Assembly: GCF_024359525.1 (NCBI RefSeq)
Contig: NZ_JAKZEU010000001.1
Coordinates: forward strand, 434,001 to 498,000
Length of the DNA stretch: 64,000 nt
Reading direction: 5' to 3'
DNA from: Paracoccus albicereus
GTDB taxonomy: Bacteria; Pseudomonadota; Alphaproteobacteria; Rhodobacterales; Rhodobacteraceae
Part shown: piece after piece, positions 17,380-27,114 of the stretch
How the letters are laid out: each line of letters opens with the position of its first letter
Position numbering within the stretch: the first letter of the stretch is position 1
The notes under the pieces: model-generated
The model's input: the letters and a program-made list of their open reading frames with translations, nothing else
Databases searched by the model: none
What the model was told of the DNA's origin: nothing
Translations under genes and position numbers: made by a program

Positions 17380-18825
17380 ATGGCCCGACGTTCCACACCC
17401 GAATACCGGATCCTCGACAAGGATCTGGCGCGCGTCTCGGATATGGAGAGCGCGCATCGCCATGCCGCGCGGCCGGTACTGGGACTTGGCGCAATCGTCG
17501 TTCTGTGCGCCGCGCTGGCGATCCTGGCGGTCGGCATCGTCGCTGGGCTGCATGGCCCCGTGATCTTGGCCGCCGGATTGGCGCTGGCCGCCTATCTGGC
17601 GCTTTCGATCGGTGCGAACGATGCATCAAACGCGCTCGCTCCCGCCTTCGGTGCGGGCTCGGTCGGACTGGGGGCCGGACTGGCGCTGATCGGGGTCGCG
17701 CAACTCGCCGGAGCGTTGTTGGCTGGCCATTCGGTCACCGAGCGTCTGGCGACGGGCATCGTCGGGCCCGTACCCCTCGCAGGTGATCAGCGGACCGCAC
17801 TTGCGATGCTCGCCGCGCTGCTCGGCGCCGGGGCGTGGATCAGCTTTGCCACATGGCGTCGATTGCCGGTCAGCACCACGCATTCCGTGGTGGGCTCGAT
17901 CGCCGGAGCTGGATTGGTCGTCCACGGAGCAGGCGCGGTCGCATGGCAGAGTCTGGCCTACATCACAGCGATCTGGGTCTGCGCACCGGTGATCAGTGGC
18001 TGCATTGCAGCGTTGCTGCTGGCCTTCCTTCGCCACACCGTCGGGAACGCAAAAGACCGGATCAGCGCCGGCCTAATATGGCTGCCGGCCATGATCGCTG
18101 CTATGGGGGCGAGCTTCGCGATCTACCTGCTGGACCTGATTCTGGCGGTCCCCGGCCCGCTTATCTGGACAGTGACGCCGATGACTGCCGGGCTATCCTG
18201 GTGGTGGACCCGACGCAGGCTGGAGCGTGACATCGCCCGGCAGGCAGAGCCCCGGCCCGCGCTGAAGCGGTTGCTGGCCGGGCCCCTGCTGGTCGCGGCG
18301 GTCCTGCTGGCCTTTGCCCACGGCTCGAACGACGTGGCCAACGTCGCCGGTCCGTTGTCGGTGATCGTCGAGCGAAGCGCGTTCGACAGTCCAGACATGT
18401 CATTGGAGCGTAGCGCGCTGCTGCTTGCGGCGGGGGGGATCGCGCTTGGTTCGGTCATTTTCGGTCGTGCGCTGGTTCGCACGGTTGGCGGCGGCATCAC
18501 CCGACTGAACGCGGCGCGTGCGCTCTGCATCACCTTGGCGACCACAGCGACGGTGCTGACCGCGTCGTGGGTGGGCCTGCCCGTCTCGACCACGCATATC
18601 GCCGTCGGCGGAGTCTTTGGTGTGGGGTTTTTCCGCGAATGGGACGACCGACGACGACGCCGGGACGGCCGTGCCGAATTCCCGGTCGAGGAACGCCTTC
18701 GCCGCAGGCTCGTGCGGCGCAGTCATGTCGTGTCGATCCTGGCGGCATGGCTGGTGACGATCCCGGTTACCGCCGGGCTGGCCGCGCTGTGCTGTTTTGC
18801 GATCCTGACGCTAGCTTCGGGTTAG
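17380..18825 (+). CDS. pit: Low-affinity inorganic phosphate transporter (PiT family)
   Basis: Inner-membrane proton/cation-coupled phosphate or metal-phosphate permease. 481 residues with about ten to eleven hydrophobic segments. The two duplicated PHO4 signatures are present: GANDASNALAPAFGAG in the N-terminal half and HGSNDVANVAGPLS in the C-terminal half, each with an associated PVSTTH motif. A basic loop around 430-460 lies before the last segment. The start at 17380 (MARRSTPEYR) was chosen over an upstream frame overlapping the NUDIX gene. It is convergent with pncB. No PhoU-like partner lies next to it. Confidence 0.93.
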   Translation: MARRSTPEYRILDKDLARVSDMESAHRHAARPVLGLGAIVVLCAALAILAVGIVAGLHGPVILAAGLALAAYLALSIGANDASNALAPAFGAGSVGLGAGLALIGVAQLAGALLAGHSVTERLATGIVGPVPLAGDQRTALAMLAALLGAGAWISFATWRRLPVSTTHSVVGSIAGAGLVVHGAGAVAWQSLAYITAIWVCAPVISGCIAALLLAFLRHTVGNAKDRISAGLIWLPAMIAAMGASFAIYLLDLILAVPGPLIWTVTPMTAGLSWWWTRRRLERDIARQAEPRPALKRLLAGPLLVAAVLLAFAHGSNDVANVAGPLSVIVERSAFDSPDMSLERSALLLAAGGIALGSVIFGRALVRTVGGGITRLNAARALCITLATTATVLTASWVGLPVSTTHIAVGGVFGVGFFREWDDRRRRRDGRAEFPVEERLRRRLVRRSHVVSILAAWLVTIPVTAGLAALCCFAILTLASG

Positions 18826-18848
18826 GCAGTCCTCAAACGAGGACCGCC
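18825..18848. terminator. Convergent hairpin between pit and pncB
   Basis: GGC-A-GTCCTC and GAGGAC-C-GCC pair around AAAC, spanning the 7-bp gap and the last codons of pncB. There is no T-run on either side. A shared weak terminator is possible. Confidence 0.35.
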
Positions 18849-20140
18849 TGCCGTTCCTGCGCACCGACCGCAAAGACATCCTTGTAGCGCGCGATCTCGT
18901 CCGCCGGGCCTGTCGCCTTGGCCGGATTGTCCGACAGCTTGACGGTTGGTCGCCCGTTTGCGGCCACCGCCTTGCAGACTAGCGAGAACGGCGCCAGCCC
19001 GTCGCCCGCGACCAGTCCGCGGAAATCGTTCGTCAGCAGCGTGCCCCAGCCGAAGCTGACCTTCACCCGGTCATGGAAGCGATTGTAAAGCCGCTCGATC
19101 ATCGCGACGTCCAGGCCGTCCGAGAAGATGATCAGCTTCTTGCGAGGGTCCTCACCCCGCTCGCGCCACCAGCGGATGGCGGTCTCGGCACCTGCGACGG
19201 GATCGCCTGAATCGATGCGCACACCGGTCCATCCCGCCAGCCAGTCAGGCGCGTTGGCGAAGAATCCATCGGAGCCGTAGGTATCGGGCAGGATGATCCG
19301 CAGGTTGCCGTCATGTTCCTCGTGCCAGTCGGCCAGAACGTGATACGGAGCCTCGCGCAGCTCGGCATCGCTGTCGGCCAGCGCGGCATAGACCATCGGC
19401 AATTCGTGCGCGTTGGTCCCGATGGCTTCGATATCGCGACGCATGGCGATCAGGCAGTTCGACGTACCCGTGAACCGGTCCCCCAGCCCTTCGATCATCG
19501 CCTGCACGCACCAGTCCTGCCACAGGAAACCGTGGCGCCGTCTGGTGCCGAAATCGGCGATCCGCAGACCAGGACCAAGCCCGCGAAGCGCCTCGACCTT
19601 TTCCCACAGCCGCGTCATCGCGCGCGCGTAAAGGATCTGCAGCTCGAAGCGGCCCATATCCTTGGTGACGGCGCGCGACCGCAGTTCCATCAGGACCGCA
19701 AGGGCCGGGATCTCCCACAGCATCACCTGGGGCCATGGGCCTTCGAAGGTCAGCTCATACTGGCCGTCGCGCTTTTCCAGATGATAGGCGGGCAGGCGCA
19801 GTCCTTCCAGAAACTCCATGAAATCGGGGCGGAACATCTGTCGCTTGCCATAGAAGGTATTGCCGCGCAGCCATGTGCTTTCGCCACGGGTCAGGGACAG
19901 GCTGCGGACATGGTCTAGCTGCTCACGCAACTCCCCCTCGTCGATCAGATCCGCGAGCCGGACATCCTTGCTGCGATTGATGAGGCTGAAGGTCACGTTC
20001 GTTTCCGGCCGGTTGCGGAACACGGACTGACACATCAGCAGCTTGTAGAAATCGGTATCGATGAGCGAACGGACGATCGGGTCGATCTTCCACTTGTGGT
20101 TATAGACACGGGCGGCGATGTCGACGATCGGACCGCTCAT
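18833..20140 (-). CDS. pncB: Nicotinate phosphoribosyltransferase
   Basis: Salvages nicotinate to nicotinate mononucleotide with PRPP and ATP (Preiss-Handler pathway). 435 residues, typical of the PncB type. Visible motifs: [17 protein letters not shown] at the N-terminus, [20 protein letters not shown], the active-site histidine region [12 protein letters not shown], and RIDSGDPV with SDGLD for PRPP binding. The start at 20140 overlaps the pncA stop (ATGA), so nicotinamide deamidation and nicotinate salvage are made from one transcript. Confidence 0.96.
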   Translation of the reverse strand: MSGPIVDIAARVYNHKWKIDPIVRSLIDTDFYKLLMCQSVFRNRPETNVTFSLINRSKDVRLADLIDEGELREQLDHVRSLSLTRGESTWLRGNTFYGKRQMFRPDFMEFLEGLRLPAYHLEKRDGQYELTFEGPWPQVMLWEIPALAVLMELRSRAVTKDMGRFELQILYARAMTRLWEKVEALRGLGPGLRIADFGTRRRHGFLWQDWCVQAMIEGLGDRFTGTSNCLIAMRRDIEAIGTNAHELPMVYAALADSDAELREAPYHVLADWHEEHDGNLRIILPDTYGSDGFFANAPDWLAGWTGVRIDSGDPVAGAETAIRWWRERGEDPRKKLIIFSDGLDVAMIERLYNRFHDRVKVSFGWGTLLTNDFRGLVAGDGLAPFSLVCKAVAANGRPTVKLSDNPAKATGPADEIARYKDVFAVGAQERQAVLV

Positions 20141-20733
20141 ATCAGCTGGACCCCGGCGCTGCGCATGTCGTTACGCGCCTCTTCCATGCTGCCGTCCAGG
20201 TCGATCGCACGGGTCGCGCTTTCGATCACGCGAACCTCGAAACCCAGCTCTGCAGCGTCACGCGCGCTCCACGCGACGCAGAAATCGTGGGCCAGGCCAA
20301 CGAAGGTCAGCACGCCGATCTGACGCTCGCCCAGATAGCTGCTCAGCCCGGTCGGCGTCTCATGATCGTTCTCGTAGAAGGCCGAATAGCTGTCGACATG
20401 CTTGCGAAAGCCCTTGCGCAGGATCAGGTCCGCCCGGTCGACGTTGAGGTCGCGATGAAAGGCCGCGCCATGCGTCCCTTGCACGCAGTGTCGTGGCCAC
20501 AGGACCTGGGGACCGTAGGGCATCGTTGTCAGAGTGAAGGGCTCGGCGCCGGTATGGTTGTCAGCAAAACTGGTGTGGTTGGCCGGATGCCAGTCCTGCG
20601 TCAGGATCACGGCATCGAAGTCCTTCATCATCGCGTTGATCGGATCGACGATCTCATCCCCGCCCGCCACCGCAAGTGCGCCGCCCGGACAGAAATCGTT
20701 CTGCATATCGATCACGATCAAAGCGTTGGCCAT
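20137..20733 (-). CDS. pncA: Nicotinamidase
   Basis: Isochorismatase-fold amidase converting nicotinamide to nicotinate. 198 residues. The N-terminus [18 protein letters not shown] holds the catalytic Asp (residue 9). The metal-binding [10 protein letters not shown], the Lys of LRKGFR and the nucleophilic Cys in [12 protein letters not shown] are all present. It is the upstream gene of a two-gene NAD-salvage operon. Confidence 0.95.
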   Translation of the reverse strand: MANALIVIDMQNDFCPGGALAVAGGDEIVDPINAMMKDFDAVILTQDWHPANHTSFADNHTGAEPFTLTTMPYGPQVLWPRHCVQGTHGAAFHRDLNVDRADLILRKGFRKHVDSYSAFYENDHETPTGLSSYLGERQIGVLTFVGLAHDFCVAWSARDAAELGFEVRVIESATRAIDLDGSMEEARNDMRSAGVQLI

Positions 20734-20893
20734 GCGGACGTCTCCGATTTGCGCTGCGTCTCTGCGTATGGGGCGGCGGCGGGTGCGTCAATGGCCGCGA
20801 CCGTTGCGCGCCTGGGTTGCAACAAGCGCTGGCAATGCGCCGCAGGTCCGATAACGTGAACCGAGGCCGGTTGACCAAACATCGGAGGGCGGA

Positions 20894-22486
20894 ATGAGTC
20901 TGGACGAAAATCTGCACCAACAGGGCGAGTTCGAAGAAAAGGCGCCATCGCGATCAGCCGCCTGGACCTGGGGTCTGCGCGCGCTTGGCATCGTTCTGGC
21001 TCTGCTGGTCTGGCTGCTGCTGGGCGCGTCCGAAGGGCTGTCGCCCGATGGACGCATCGTCGCGGCTATCGGCACGCTGATGGCGATCTGGTGGATGACC
21101 GAGGCGATCCCACTGTCGGCAACCTCGCTTCTGCCGATCGTTCTGATCCCCGCCTTCACCGAACAGACCGTCAGTCAGGCGACGGCGCCTTACGCGAGTT
21201 CGATCGTCTTTCTGTTCCTCGGCGGCTTTCTGATCGCAATCGCGATGGAGAAGTGGCATCTTCACCGTCGCATCGCACTGCTGACGCTGCACCGGGTGGG
21301 GGTTCAGCCCAAGCGCATCATCCTTGGCATGATGCTGGCCACAGGATTTCTGTCGATGTGGGTGTCGAACACCGCGACGACGCTGATGATGCTGCCCATC
21401 GGGCTGTCCGTTCTGGCGCTCGTCGTCGAACGCAGCCGGCACACGTCGCAGGGTGCCGAAGTCGCCGATCAGATCGGCCAGGGCGGCACGATCAGCGAAG
21501 TGATCGACGATGAAAATATCCGGCGTTTCGGCATCTGTCTGGTCCTTGCCATCGCGTGGTCGGCGACGATCGGGGGTCTGGGAACGCTGCTGGGCAGCCC
21601 GCCGAACGCCATCGTGGCCGGATATGTGTCTGATGAGCTTGGCCGGTCGATCGGGTTTCTGCAGTGGATGATGATCGGCCTGCCCCTCGCCGCCGTCTTC
21701 GTGATGATTGCATGGCTTCTGATGACCAACGTGCTGTTCCGCTTTGATCTGGCAGAGATCCCCGGCGGCAAAGCAATGATCGAGGAGCAGATCGATGCGC
21801 TTGGCCCCGTCAGCCAGGGCGAGCGGATGGTGATGGTCGTCTTCGGGGGCGCTGCCTTCCTGTGGGTCGTGCCCGGCCTTCTGACCAGCATCACCGGGTC
21901 CGACCTCGGCTTTCTGGGTGCGCTGGACGACACCGCCATCGCCATATTCGCGGGCATCATGCTGTTCATCCTGCCCGCGCGCGGCAAGACGACGATGGTG
22001 CTGGAATGGAAGGACGCCGAAAACGGTTTGCCGTGGGGCGTCCTTTTGCTGTTCGGCGGCGGTCTGTCGCTGGCAGGTGCCGTCGCGTCCAGCGGCCTTG
22101 ACCAATGGTTCGGGCAGCAGGTTCAGGGACTGGGCGCGCTGCCCCCGTTGCTTCTGGTGGCTGCTGTGGTGACCATCGTGTTGTTCCTGACCGAAATCAC
22201 CTCGAACACGGCGACAGCGGCGACCTTCATCCCGATCCTCGGCGGGGTCGCGGTGGGCATCGGGGTCGATCCGATGGCGCTGTTGATCCCGGCCGCCTTC
22301 GCCGCCACCTGCGCCTTCATGCTGCCGGTCGGCACACCGCCCAACGCGATCGTTTTCGGCACCGGCGCGGTGACGATCGGCCAGATGGCGCGCGGCGGGT
22401 TCGTCCTCAACCTTGTCGGGATCATCCTGATCACGATGTTCATCTATCTGATCGGCGGGTTCGCCCTGGGGATCGCGTTCGGCTGA
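20894..22486 (+). CDS. SLC13/DASS family sodium:dicarboxylate (or sulfate) symporter
   Basis: Inner-membrane Na+-coupled carrier, 530 residues with about twelve hydrophobic segments. The two family SNT motifs are visible: MWVSNTATTLMMLPIG in the first half and EITSNTATAATFIPIL in the second. TPPNAIVFGTG lies near the C-terminus and GSPPNAIVAGY in the first repeat. There is a hydrophilic N-terminal arm of about 25 residues. GGAGGGCGG lies directly before the start. Succinate/malate-type acids are the usual substrates; sulfate cannot be excluded. Confidence 0.88.
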   Translation: MSLDENLHQQGEFEEKAPSRSAAWTWGLRALGIVLALLVWLLLGASEGLSPDGRIVAAIGTLMAIWWMTEAIPLSATSLLPIVLIPAFTEQTVSQATAPYASSIVFLFLGGFLIAIAMEKWHLHRRIALLTLHRVGVQPKRIILGMMLATGFLSMWVSNTATTLMMLPIGLSVLALVVERSRHTSQGAEVADQIGQGGTISEVIDDENIRRFGICLVLAIAWSATIGGLGTLLGSPPNAIVAGYVSDELGRSIGFLQWMMIGLPLAAVFVMIAWLLMTNVLFRFDLAEIPGGKAMIEEQIDALGPVSQGERMVMVVFGGAAFLWVVPGLLTSITGSDLGFLGALDDTAIAIFAGIMLFILPARGKTTMVLEWKDAENGLPWGVLLLFGGGLSLAGAVASSGLDQWFGQQVQGLGALPPLLLVAAVVTIVLFLTEITSNTATAATFIPILGGVAVGIGVDPMALLIPAAFAATCAFMLPVGTPPNAIVFGTGAVTIGQMARGGFVLNLVGIILITMFIYLIGGFALGIAFG

Positions 22487-22522
22487 TTTGACGGAGGGTT
22501 CGGCGGCGGCTATGGGCGGAAG

Positions 22523-23422
22523 ATGCCCATCGTCGCCGCCCTCTATCGCTTTACCCGCTTTGCCGATCCCGCATCGTTGCAAGGCCCGTTACTGACGGTC
22601 TGCGAAGAGAACGGCGTTCTGGGCACGCTTCTGCTGGCGCCCGAGGGGATCAATGGCACCATCGCGGGCGAGCGGACAGGGCTGAATGCCGTACTCGCGG
22701 CCATCAAGGCGCTGCCGGGTTGTGCTGACCTGTCATGGAAGGAAAGCCCCGCTGAGACGATGCCATTCCGCCGAATGAAGGTGCGGCTGAAGCGCGAGAT
22801 CGTCACGATGGGCCGGCTTGGCGTCGATCCGACCGCCGCGGTCGGGCGCTACGTTGAGCCCGGTGAGTGGAACGAGCTGATCTCCGCCCCCGATGTCGCG
22901 GTGATCGACACCCGCAATGACTACGAAGTGGCGATCGGCAGCTTCGCCGGCGCAATCGATCCGGGCACGGCAAGCTTCCGCGACTTTCCGGCCTGGTGGC
23001 AGGCCAACGCCGATCGCTTCCAAGGAAAGCGGATCGCGATGTTCTGCACCGGCGGTATCCGCTGCGAGAAGGCCACCAACTTTCTGCTAAGCGAAGGCGC
23101 GCCCGAAGTCTTTCATCTTCAGGGCGGCATCCTGAAATATCTGGAAGACGTGCCGGAGGCCGACAGCCTTTGGGACGGCGCCTGCTTCGTCTTCGATCAG
23201 CGTGTCAGTGTTGGCCATGGCCTGACACCGGGCGGACACAGCCTGTGCCATGCCTGTCGCCGTCCGCTGGGCGAGGCAGAGCGCGCGCATCCCGACTTCG
23301 AAGAGGGTGTCTGCTGCCCGCATTGTGTGGATGAATACGACACTGCAGACCGCGACCGATTTCGTGAGCGTCACCGCCAAGTCGCACTCGCCGCAAAACG
23401 CGGCGAATTCCACCTCGGCTAG
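22523..23422 (+). CDS. trhO: tRNA uridine(34) hydroxylase (rhodanese-like, UPF0176)
   Basis: Oxygen-dependent hydroxylation of U34 in tRNA anticodons as a step to (c)mo5U. 299 residues. The N-terminal ferredoxin-like part contains [14 protein letters not shown] and the rhodanese domain has the Cys loop [15 protein letters not shown] (about residues 174-188). C-terminal Cys pairs ([18 protein letters not shown]) form the zinc-ribbon-like tail of the longer family members. It stands alone, 36 bp after the SLC13 gene, and is convergent with the Anbu gene. Confidence 0.92.
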   Translation: MPIVAALYRFTRFADPASLQGPLLTVCEENGVLGTLLLAPEGINGTIAGERTGLNAVLAAIKALPGCADLSWKESPAETMPFRRMKVRLKREIVTMGRLGVDPTAAVGRYVEPGEWNELISAPDVAVIDTRNDYEVAIGSFAGAIDPGTASFRDFPAWWQANADRFQGKRIAMFCTGGIRCEKATNFLLSEGAPEVFHLQGGILKYLEDVPEADSLWDGACFVFDQRVSVGHGLTPGGHSLCHACRRPLGEAERAHPDFEEGVCCPHCVDEYDTADRDRFRERHRQVALAAKRGEFHLG

Positions 23423-23432
23423 GTCGCGCCGG

Positions 23433-24161
23433 TCAGATCGCGATTTCCACAAAGCTGTTGCGCAGGGCAGCCGACCATGCATGGCTCATGCGCGAGAATT
23501 CCTCATCGCCTTCCAGAATCCGGCGCCGCGCGGACACGGTGCAGGCGTTCTTTTCGATGACCGCCATGTCGAGCGGCATGCCCACCGACAGGTTCGAGCG
23601 CAGGGTCGAGTCCATCGACAGAAGCACCGCCTTCTGGCCATCCGCAAGGCTGGTCGCCGGGGTGATCACGCGGTCCAGGATCGGCTTGCCGTATTTGTGC
23701 TCGCCGATCTGCAGAAATGGCGTGTCCTCTGTCGCCTCGATGAAATTGCCTTCGGGATAGATCAGGAACATCCGCATATCCCCGCCCTCGCGTTGTCCGG
23801 CGACGATCATGCTGGCCGAGGCCTGTCGTTGCGACAGGTCGCGGCTCATCTCGGATATCTCGCGACGGGTGCGCGACAGGCTGTCGCCGATGATCGAGGC
23901 GACCTGCAACATCGTGGGCGCGAGCAGGATCGAGGTTGTCTCGTCCGCCATCTCGTCCTCGACCGCCTCTTCCAGCCGGGCGAGCGTCGTCTGTGTCACC
24001 GACAACGAGCCGGCGGTCATGATCACGATCACCCGCTCACCGGGATTCTCGAAGAAGAACATCTTGCGATAGCAAGCGATGTTGTCGAGGCCGGCGTTGG
24101 TCCGCGTGTCCGAGAGGAGCACGAGCCCCGCGTTCAGTTTCAGTCCGACACAATAGGTCAT
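23433..24161 (-). CDS. Anbu (ancestral beta-subunit) proteasome-type peptidase
   Basis: NTN-hydrolase that forms Anbu assemblies; natural substrate unknown. 242 residues from the start at 24161. The reading MTYCVGLKLNAGL puts the catalytic Thr at position 2, exposed after Met removal, and is followed by LLSDTRTNAGLDN, the Anbu signature. An upstream extension of 19 codons would bury the Thr and was rejected. Anbu genes usually sit with a transglutaminase, an alpha-E protein and a circularly permuted ATP-grasp protein. All three lie on the same strand at 26305-29501, but a plus-strand nucleotidase gene separates them from this one. Confidence 0.9.
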   Translation of the reverse strand: MTYCVGLKLNAGLVLLSDTRTNAGLDNIACYRKMFFFENPGERVIVIMTAGSLSVTQTTLARLEEAVEDEMADETTSILLAPTMLQVASIIGDSLSRTRREISEMSRDLSQRQASASMIVAGQREGGDMRMFLIYPEGNFIEATEDTPFLQIGEHKYGKPILDRVITPATSLADGQKAVLLSMDSTLRSNLSVGMPLDMAVIEKNACTVSARRRILEGDEEFSRMSHAWSAALRNSFVEIAI

Positions 24162-24236
24162 CGGCATTCTCGATAGCGTATCGGGGGCGATCCTATGCCG
24201 CGGACCTCGCGCTCGCAAGCGGCGTGGCTTGTCAAC

Positions 24237-24275
24237 CGTGACGGGCTGGCGCAGGCTGGCACAGGCCCCGTCACG
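24237..24275 (+). other. Structured leader before the cyclic nucleotidase gene
   Basis: CGTGACGGG (24237-24245) and CCCGTCACG (24267-24275) are perfect 9-bp inverted arms around a 21-nt loop containing repeated GCTGGC. The element lies about 56 bp before the ATG at 24332, inside the divergent gap with the Anbu gene. It could be an mRNA leader structure or a DNA operator. I do not recognise it as a known riboswitch class. Confidence 0.45.
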
Positions 24276-24331
24276 CGGCTGCCACGAACCCGTGCGACAG
24301 GCTGGCCCATTGTCACCCGAGGAATTTCACC

Positions 24332-26302
24332 ATGATCGTTCACCCGATGAGCCGCCGCCGCTTTCTGACAACCACAACGGCGGGCGCCGCGATGGTCGTG
24401 CTTCACCCCTTCTCGGCCCGGGCGCAGGCAGGTCAGGCGCATCTGCGGATCATGGAGACGACCGACCTGCACGTGAACATCTGGCCCTATGATTATTATG
24501 CCGACGAAGCGGACGACAAGGTCGGCCTGGCGCGTACCGCGACGCTGATCAACGGCATCAGGGCCGAGGCTACGAACGCCATCCTGCTGGACAACGGCGA
24601 CTTCCTTCAGGGTAGCCCAATGGGCGACTACATCGCCTACGAACGCGGAATGGATGACGGGGAGATGCATCCCAGCATCACCGCGATGAACACGGCCGGG
24701 GTGGATGCCGGAACGCTGGGCAACCACGAATTCAACTACGGGCTGGAATTCCTGCAGAACGCGCTGGTCGGCGCCGATTTCCCCGTTGTCTGCTGCAACG
24801 TCGCGACAAGTGAGGGTGAAACGCCGGACCAGGATCAGACGCTGGTGCCGCCCTACACGGTCCTGAGTCGCGACCTGACCGACGGCGCGGGCGAGATCCA
24901 TCCGATCCGCATCGGCCTGATCGGCTTCGTGCCGCCGCAGATCATGCAATGGGACCGCAAGCATCTGGAAGGCGCCGTGACCGCGCGAGGGATTATCGAG
25001 GCGGCCGAGGCCTGGGTGCCGAAACTGCGCGAAGAAGGGGTCGATCTTGTCATCGCACTCAGTCATTCGGGCATCGATCCGCTGCCGCTGGAACCGGGCG
25101 CCGAAAACGCGTCGCTGGCCTTGGCGGGAATGGATGGAATCGACGTGGTGCTGACCGGGCATCAGCATCTGGTCTTCCCCGGCCCCGATTACGAGGGGGT
25201 CGAAGGCGCCGACATCGAAGCCGGCACGTTGGCCGGCAAGCCGGCCGTGATGGCGGGCTTCTGGGGCAGCCATATGGGCCTGATCGACCTGATGCTGGAA
25301 CGCGACGGCGACGGCTGGCGGATAGCCGGACACAGCGTGGAGGCGCGTCCGATTTACGAGCGTGACGCCGACCGCAACGTAGTGCCCCTGGTCGACAGCA
25401 CGGAAGCGGTCGAGCAGAGCGTGGCCGAGGAACATCAGGCGACGCTGGACTATGTGCGCCAGCCGGTCGGCAAGACCTCGGCCCCGCTTTACAGCTACTT
25501 TGCGCTGGTCGCCGACGATCCCAGCGTTCAGATCGTGACGAATGCGCAGGCCTGGTACATCGAACAGATGATGCCCGGCACGGAAAACGAGGGCTTGCCG
25601 ATCCTCTCGGCCGGCGCACCGTTCAAGGCGGGCGGCCGCGGTGGCGCGGACTACTATACCGACGTTCCGGCGGGCGATATCGCAATCCGCAATGTGGCCG
25701 ATCTTTATCTGTATCCGAACACGATCCGCGCGGTGAAGATCACCGGGGCTCAGGTCAAGGACTGGCTGGAACGCAGCGCCGGCATGTTCAACCAGATCAA
25801 TCCGGGCGAAGCGAATCAGGTTCTGCTGAACCCGGATTTCCCCAGCTACAATTTCGACGTGATCGACGGGGTGAGCTACGCGATCGATCTGTCGCAACCA
25901 TCGAAATACGACGGCGAGGGTGCCGTCGCGAACGAGGGTGCGAGCCGGATCGTCGATCTGAGCTTCGACGGCCAGCCCATCGATCCCGAGGCGGACTTCA
26001 TCGTGGCGACCAACAACTATCGTGCGGGTGGCGGAGGCAATTTCCCCGGCAACGACGGCAGCACCGTTATCTTCGAGGGCCCCGACACCAATCGCGACAT
26101 CATCGTGCGCTACATCGTCGATCAGGGCACCATCGACCCGGCAGCGGACGGTAATTGGCGCTTCGCGCCGCTTGATGGTGCGACCGTCCTGTTCGAGACC
26201 GGACCGAAGGCAGCGGATTACCTTGATGCCGTAGAGGGCCTGACCATCGAACCGGCGGGCGAGGGCGACGACGGGTTCGCGCGCTACCGCATCACGCTGT
26301 AG
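24332..26302 (+). CDS. cpdB: 2',3'-cyclic-nucleotide 2'-phosphodiesterase/3'-nucleotidase (periplasmic)
   Basis: Periplasmic metallophosphoesterase hydrolysing 2',3'-cyclic nucleotides and 3'-nucleotides. 656 residues. A twin-arginine signal ([10 protein letters not shown], then a hydrophobic stretch to ARAQA) directs folded export. The calcineurin-like metal motifs follow in order: [27 protein letters not shown], and GHQHLVFPG. The C-terminal 5'-nucleotidase substrate domain includes [17 protein letters not shown] and the stacking region [16 protein letters not shown] lies 9 bp before the ATG at 24332. It is divergent from Anbu, and its stop is only 2 bp from the convergent transglutaminase stop. 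Confidence 0.92.
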   Translation: MIVHPMSRRRFLTTTTAGAAMVVLHPFSARAQAGQAHLRIMETTDLHVNIWPYDYYADEADDKVGLARTATLINGIRAEATNAILLDNGDFLQGSPMGDYIAYERGMDDGEMHPSITAMNTAGVDAGTLGNHEFNYGLEFLQNALVGADFPVVCCNVATSEGETPDQDQTLVPPYTVLSRDLTDGAGEIHPIRIGLIGFVPPQIMQWDRKHLEGAVTARGIIEAAEAWVPKLREEGVDLVIALSHSGIDPLPLEPGAENASLALAGMDGIDVVLTGHQHLVFPGPDYEGVEGADIEAGTLAGKPAVMAGFWGSHMGLIDLMLERDGDGWRIAGHSVEARPIYERDADRNVVPLVDSTEAVEQSVAEEHQATLDYVRQPVGKTSAPLYSYFALVADDPSVQIVTNAQAWYIEQMMPGTENEGLPILSAGAPFKAGGRGGADYYTDVPAGDIAIRNVADLYLYPNTIRAVKITGAQVKDWLERSAGMFNQINPGEANQVLLNPDFPSYNFDVIDGVSYAIDLSQPSKYDGEGAVANEGASRIVDLSFDGQPIDPEADFIVATNNYRAGGGGNFPGNDGSTVIFEGPDTNRDIIVRYIVDQGTIDPAADGNWRFAPLDGATVLFETGPKAADYLDAVEGLTIEPAGEGDDGFARYRITL

Positions 26303-26304
26303 CC

Positions 26305-27111
26305 CTACTGCTCCATCTCTTCGACATTGACGGCGACGTTCAATCGTTCATCGCCAAAGCCAGAGCGAATGCCACGGATCGGTGCCGCGTCGCGCGCGTC
26401 GAGGCCCGATCCAAGCCGGACGTAGCGCTCGTCCGGGCAACACCCGTTTGCAGCGTCGAATCCAACCCACCCCAGACCGCTCACGTGGATTTCAGCCCAG
26501 GCATGGGCCGCATCATGGGACGAGCCGTCAGCAGTCGAATGAAGATATCCGGAGACGTAGCGCGCGGGCAGCCCGCGTATGCGCGAGATCGAGATCAGCG
26601 CATGGGCGTGGTCCTGACAGACGCCTTCGCCAAGGGCCAAGGCCTCGGCAGCTGTTGTCTGCATCTCGGTCACGCCGGGTGCGTAGGCGATCGCCTCGCG
26701 AACGCTGCGCGACAGATTGTGCGCAAGATCCAGCCCGTCCGAACCTTGCGCATCGCGAGCCAATGCCTTCAGGGCATCGTCGGGTTCTGTCGCCTCCGTC
26801 TCGCGCAGGTAGGTCAGCGGGTTGATGATCTCGCGATGGCCGCGCAGCACGCCGGCCGTGTCGCGCGTTTCGACAAAACCGGCGATTCGGACGATGATTT
26901 CCTCGACCGGGCCGCGGACGGTCCAGCCTTCGATCCAGTCGCCCGCACCGTCGCGGAACGCCGGGCCCCGCATGCCGCCGGTCACATCGATCGACCATTC
27001 ATGCGTCCGCTGTCCTTCAGAGACCGACGGTGTCAGCCGCAGGCTTTGCACCAGATTGCGGGCGGGGGTTTCGTACTTGTACCCGGTTTCGTGGGTGATG
27101 CGCAGTTTCAT
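26305..27111 (-). CDS. Transglutaminase-like protease family protein (Anbu-associated)
   Basis: 268 residues with the Cys-His-Asp triad of transglutaminase-like enzymes: Cys in LGEGVCQDHAHALIS, His in AAHAWAEIHVSG and Asp in WVGFDAANGC. The N-terminal 100 residues are the bacterial transglutaminase N domain (MKLRITHETGYKYE). It is the last gene of the ATP-grasp/alpha-E/transglutaminase operon, 3 bp after the alpha-E stop. Such proteins probably cleave or transfer peptide or isopeptide bonds; with an ATP-grasp ligase and Anbu, peptide-tag removal is the usual hypothesis. Confidence 0.9.
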   Translation of the reverse strand: MKLRITHETGYKYETPARNLVQSLRLTPSVSEGQRTHEWSIDVTGGMRGPAFRDGAGDWIEGWTVRGPVEEIIVRIAGFVETRDTAGVLRGHREIINPLTYLRETEATEPDDALKALARDAQGSDGLDLAHNLSRSVREAIAYAPGVTEMQTTAAEALALGEGVCQDHAHALISISRIRGLPARYVSGYLHSTADGSSHDAAHAWAEIHVSGLGWVGFDAANGCCPDERYVRLGSGLDARDAAPIRGIRSGFGDERLNVAVNVEEMEQ

Positions 27112-27114
27112 GGC

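Noticed and set aside
20954..22582. 542-codon minus-strand frame opposite the SLC13 carrier
   Set aside because: His/Asp/Gln-rich shadow of a membrane protein gene.
24158..25897. 579-codon minus-strand frame opposite cpdB
   Set aside because: cpdB has a Tat signal and all metal motifs; the antisense frame has none.
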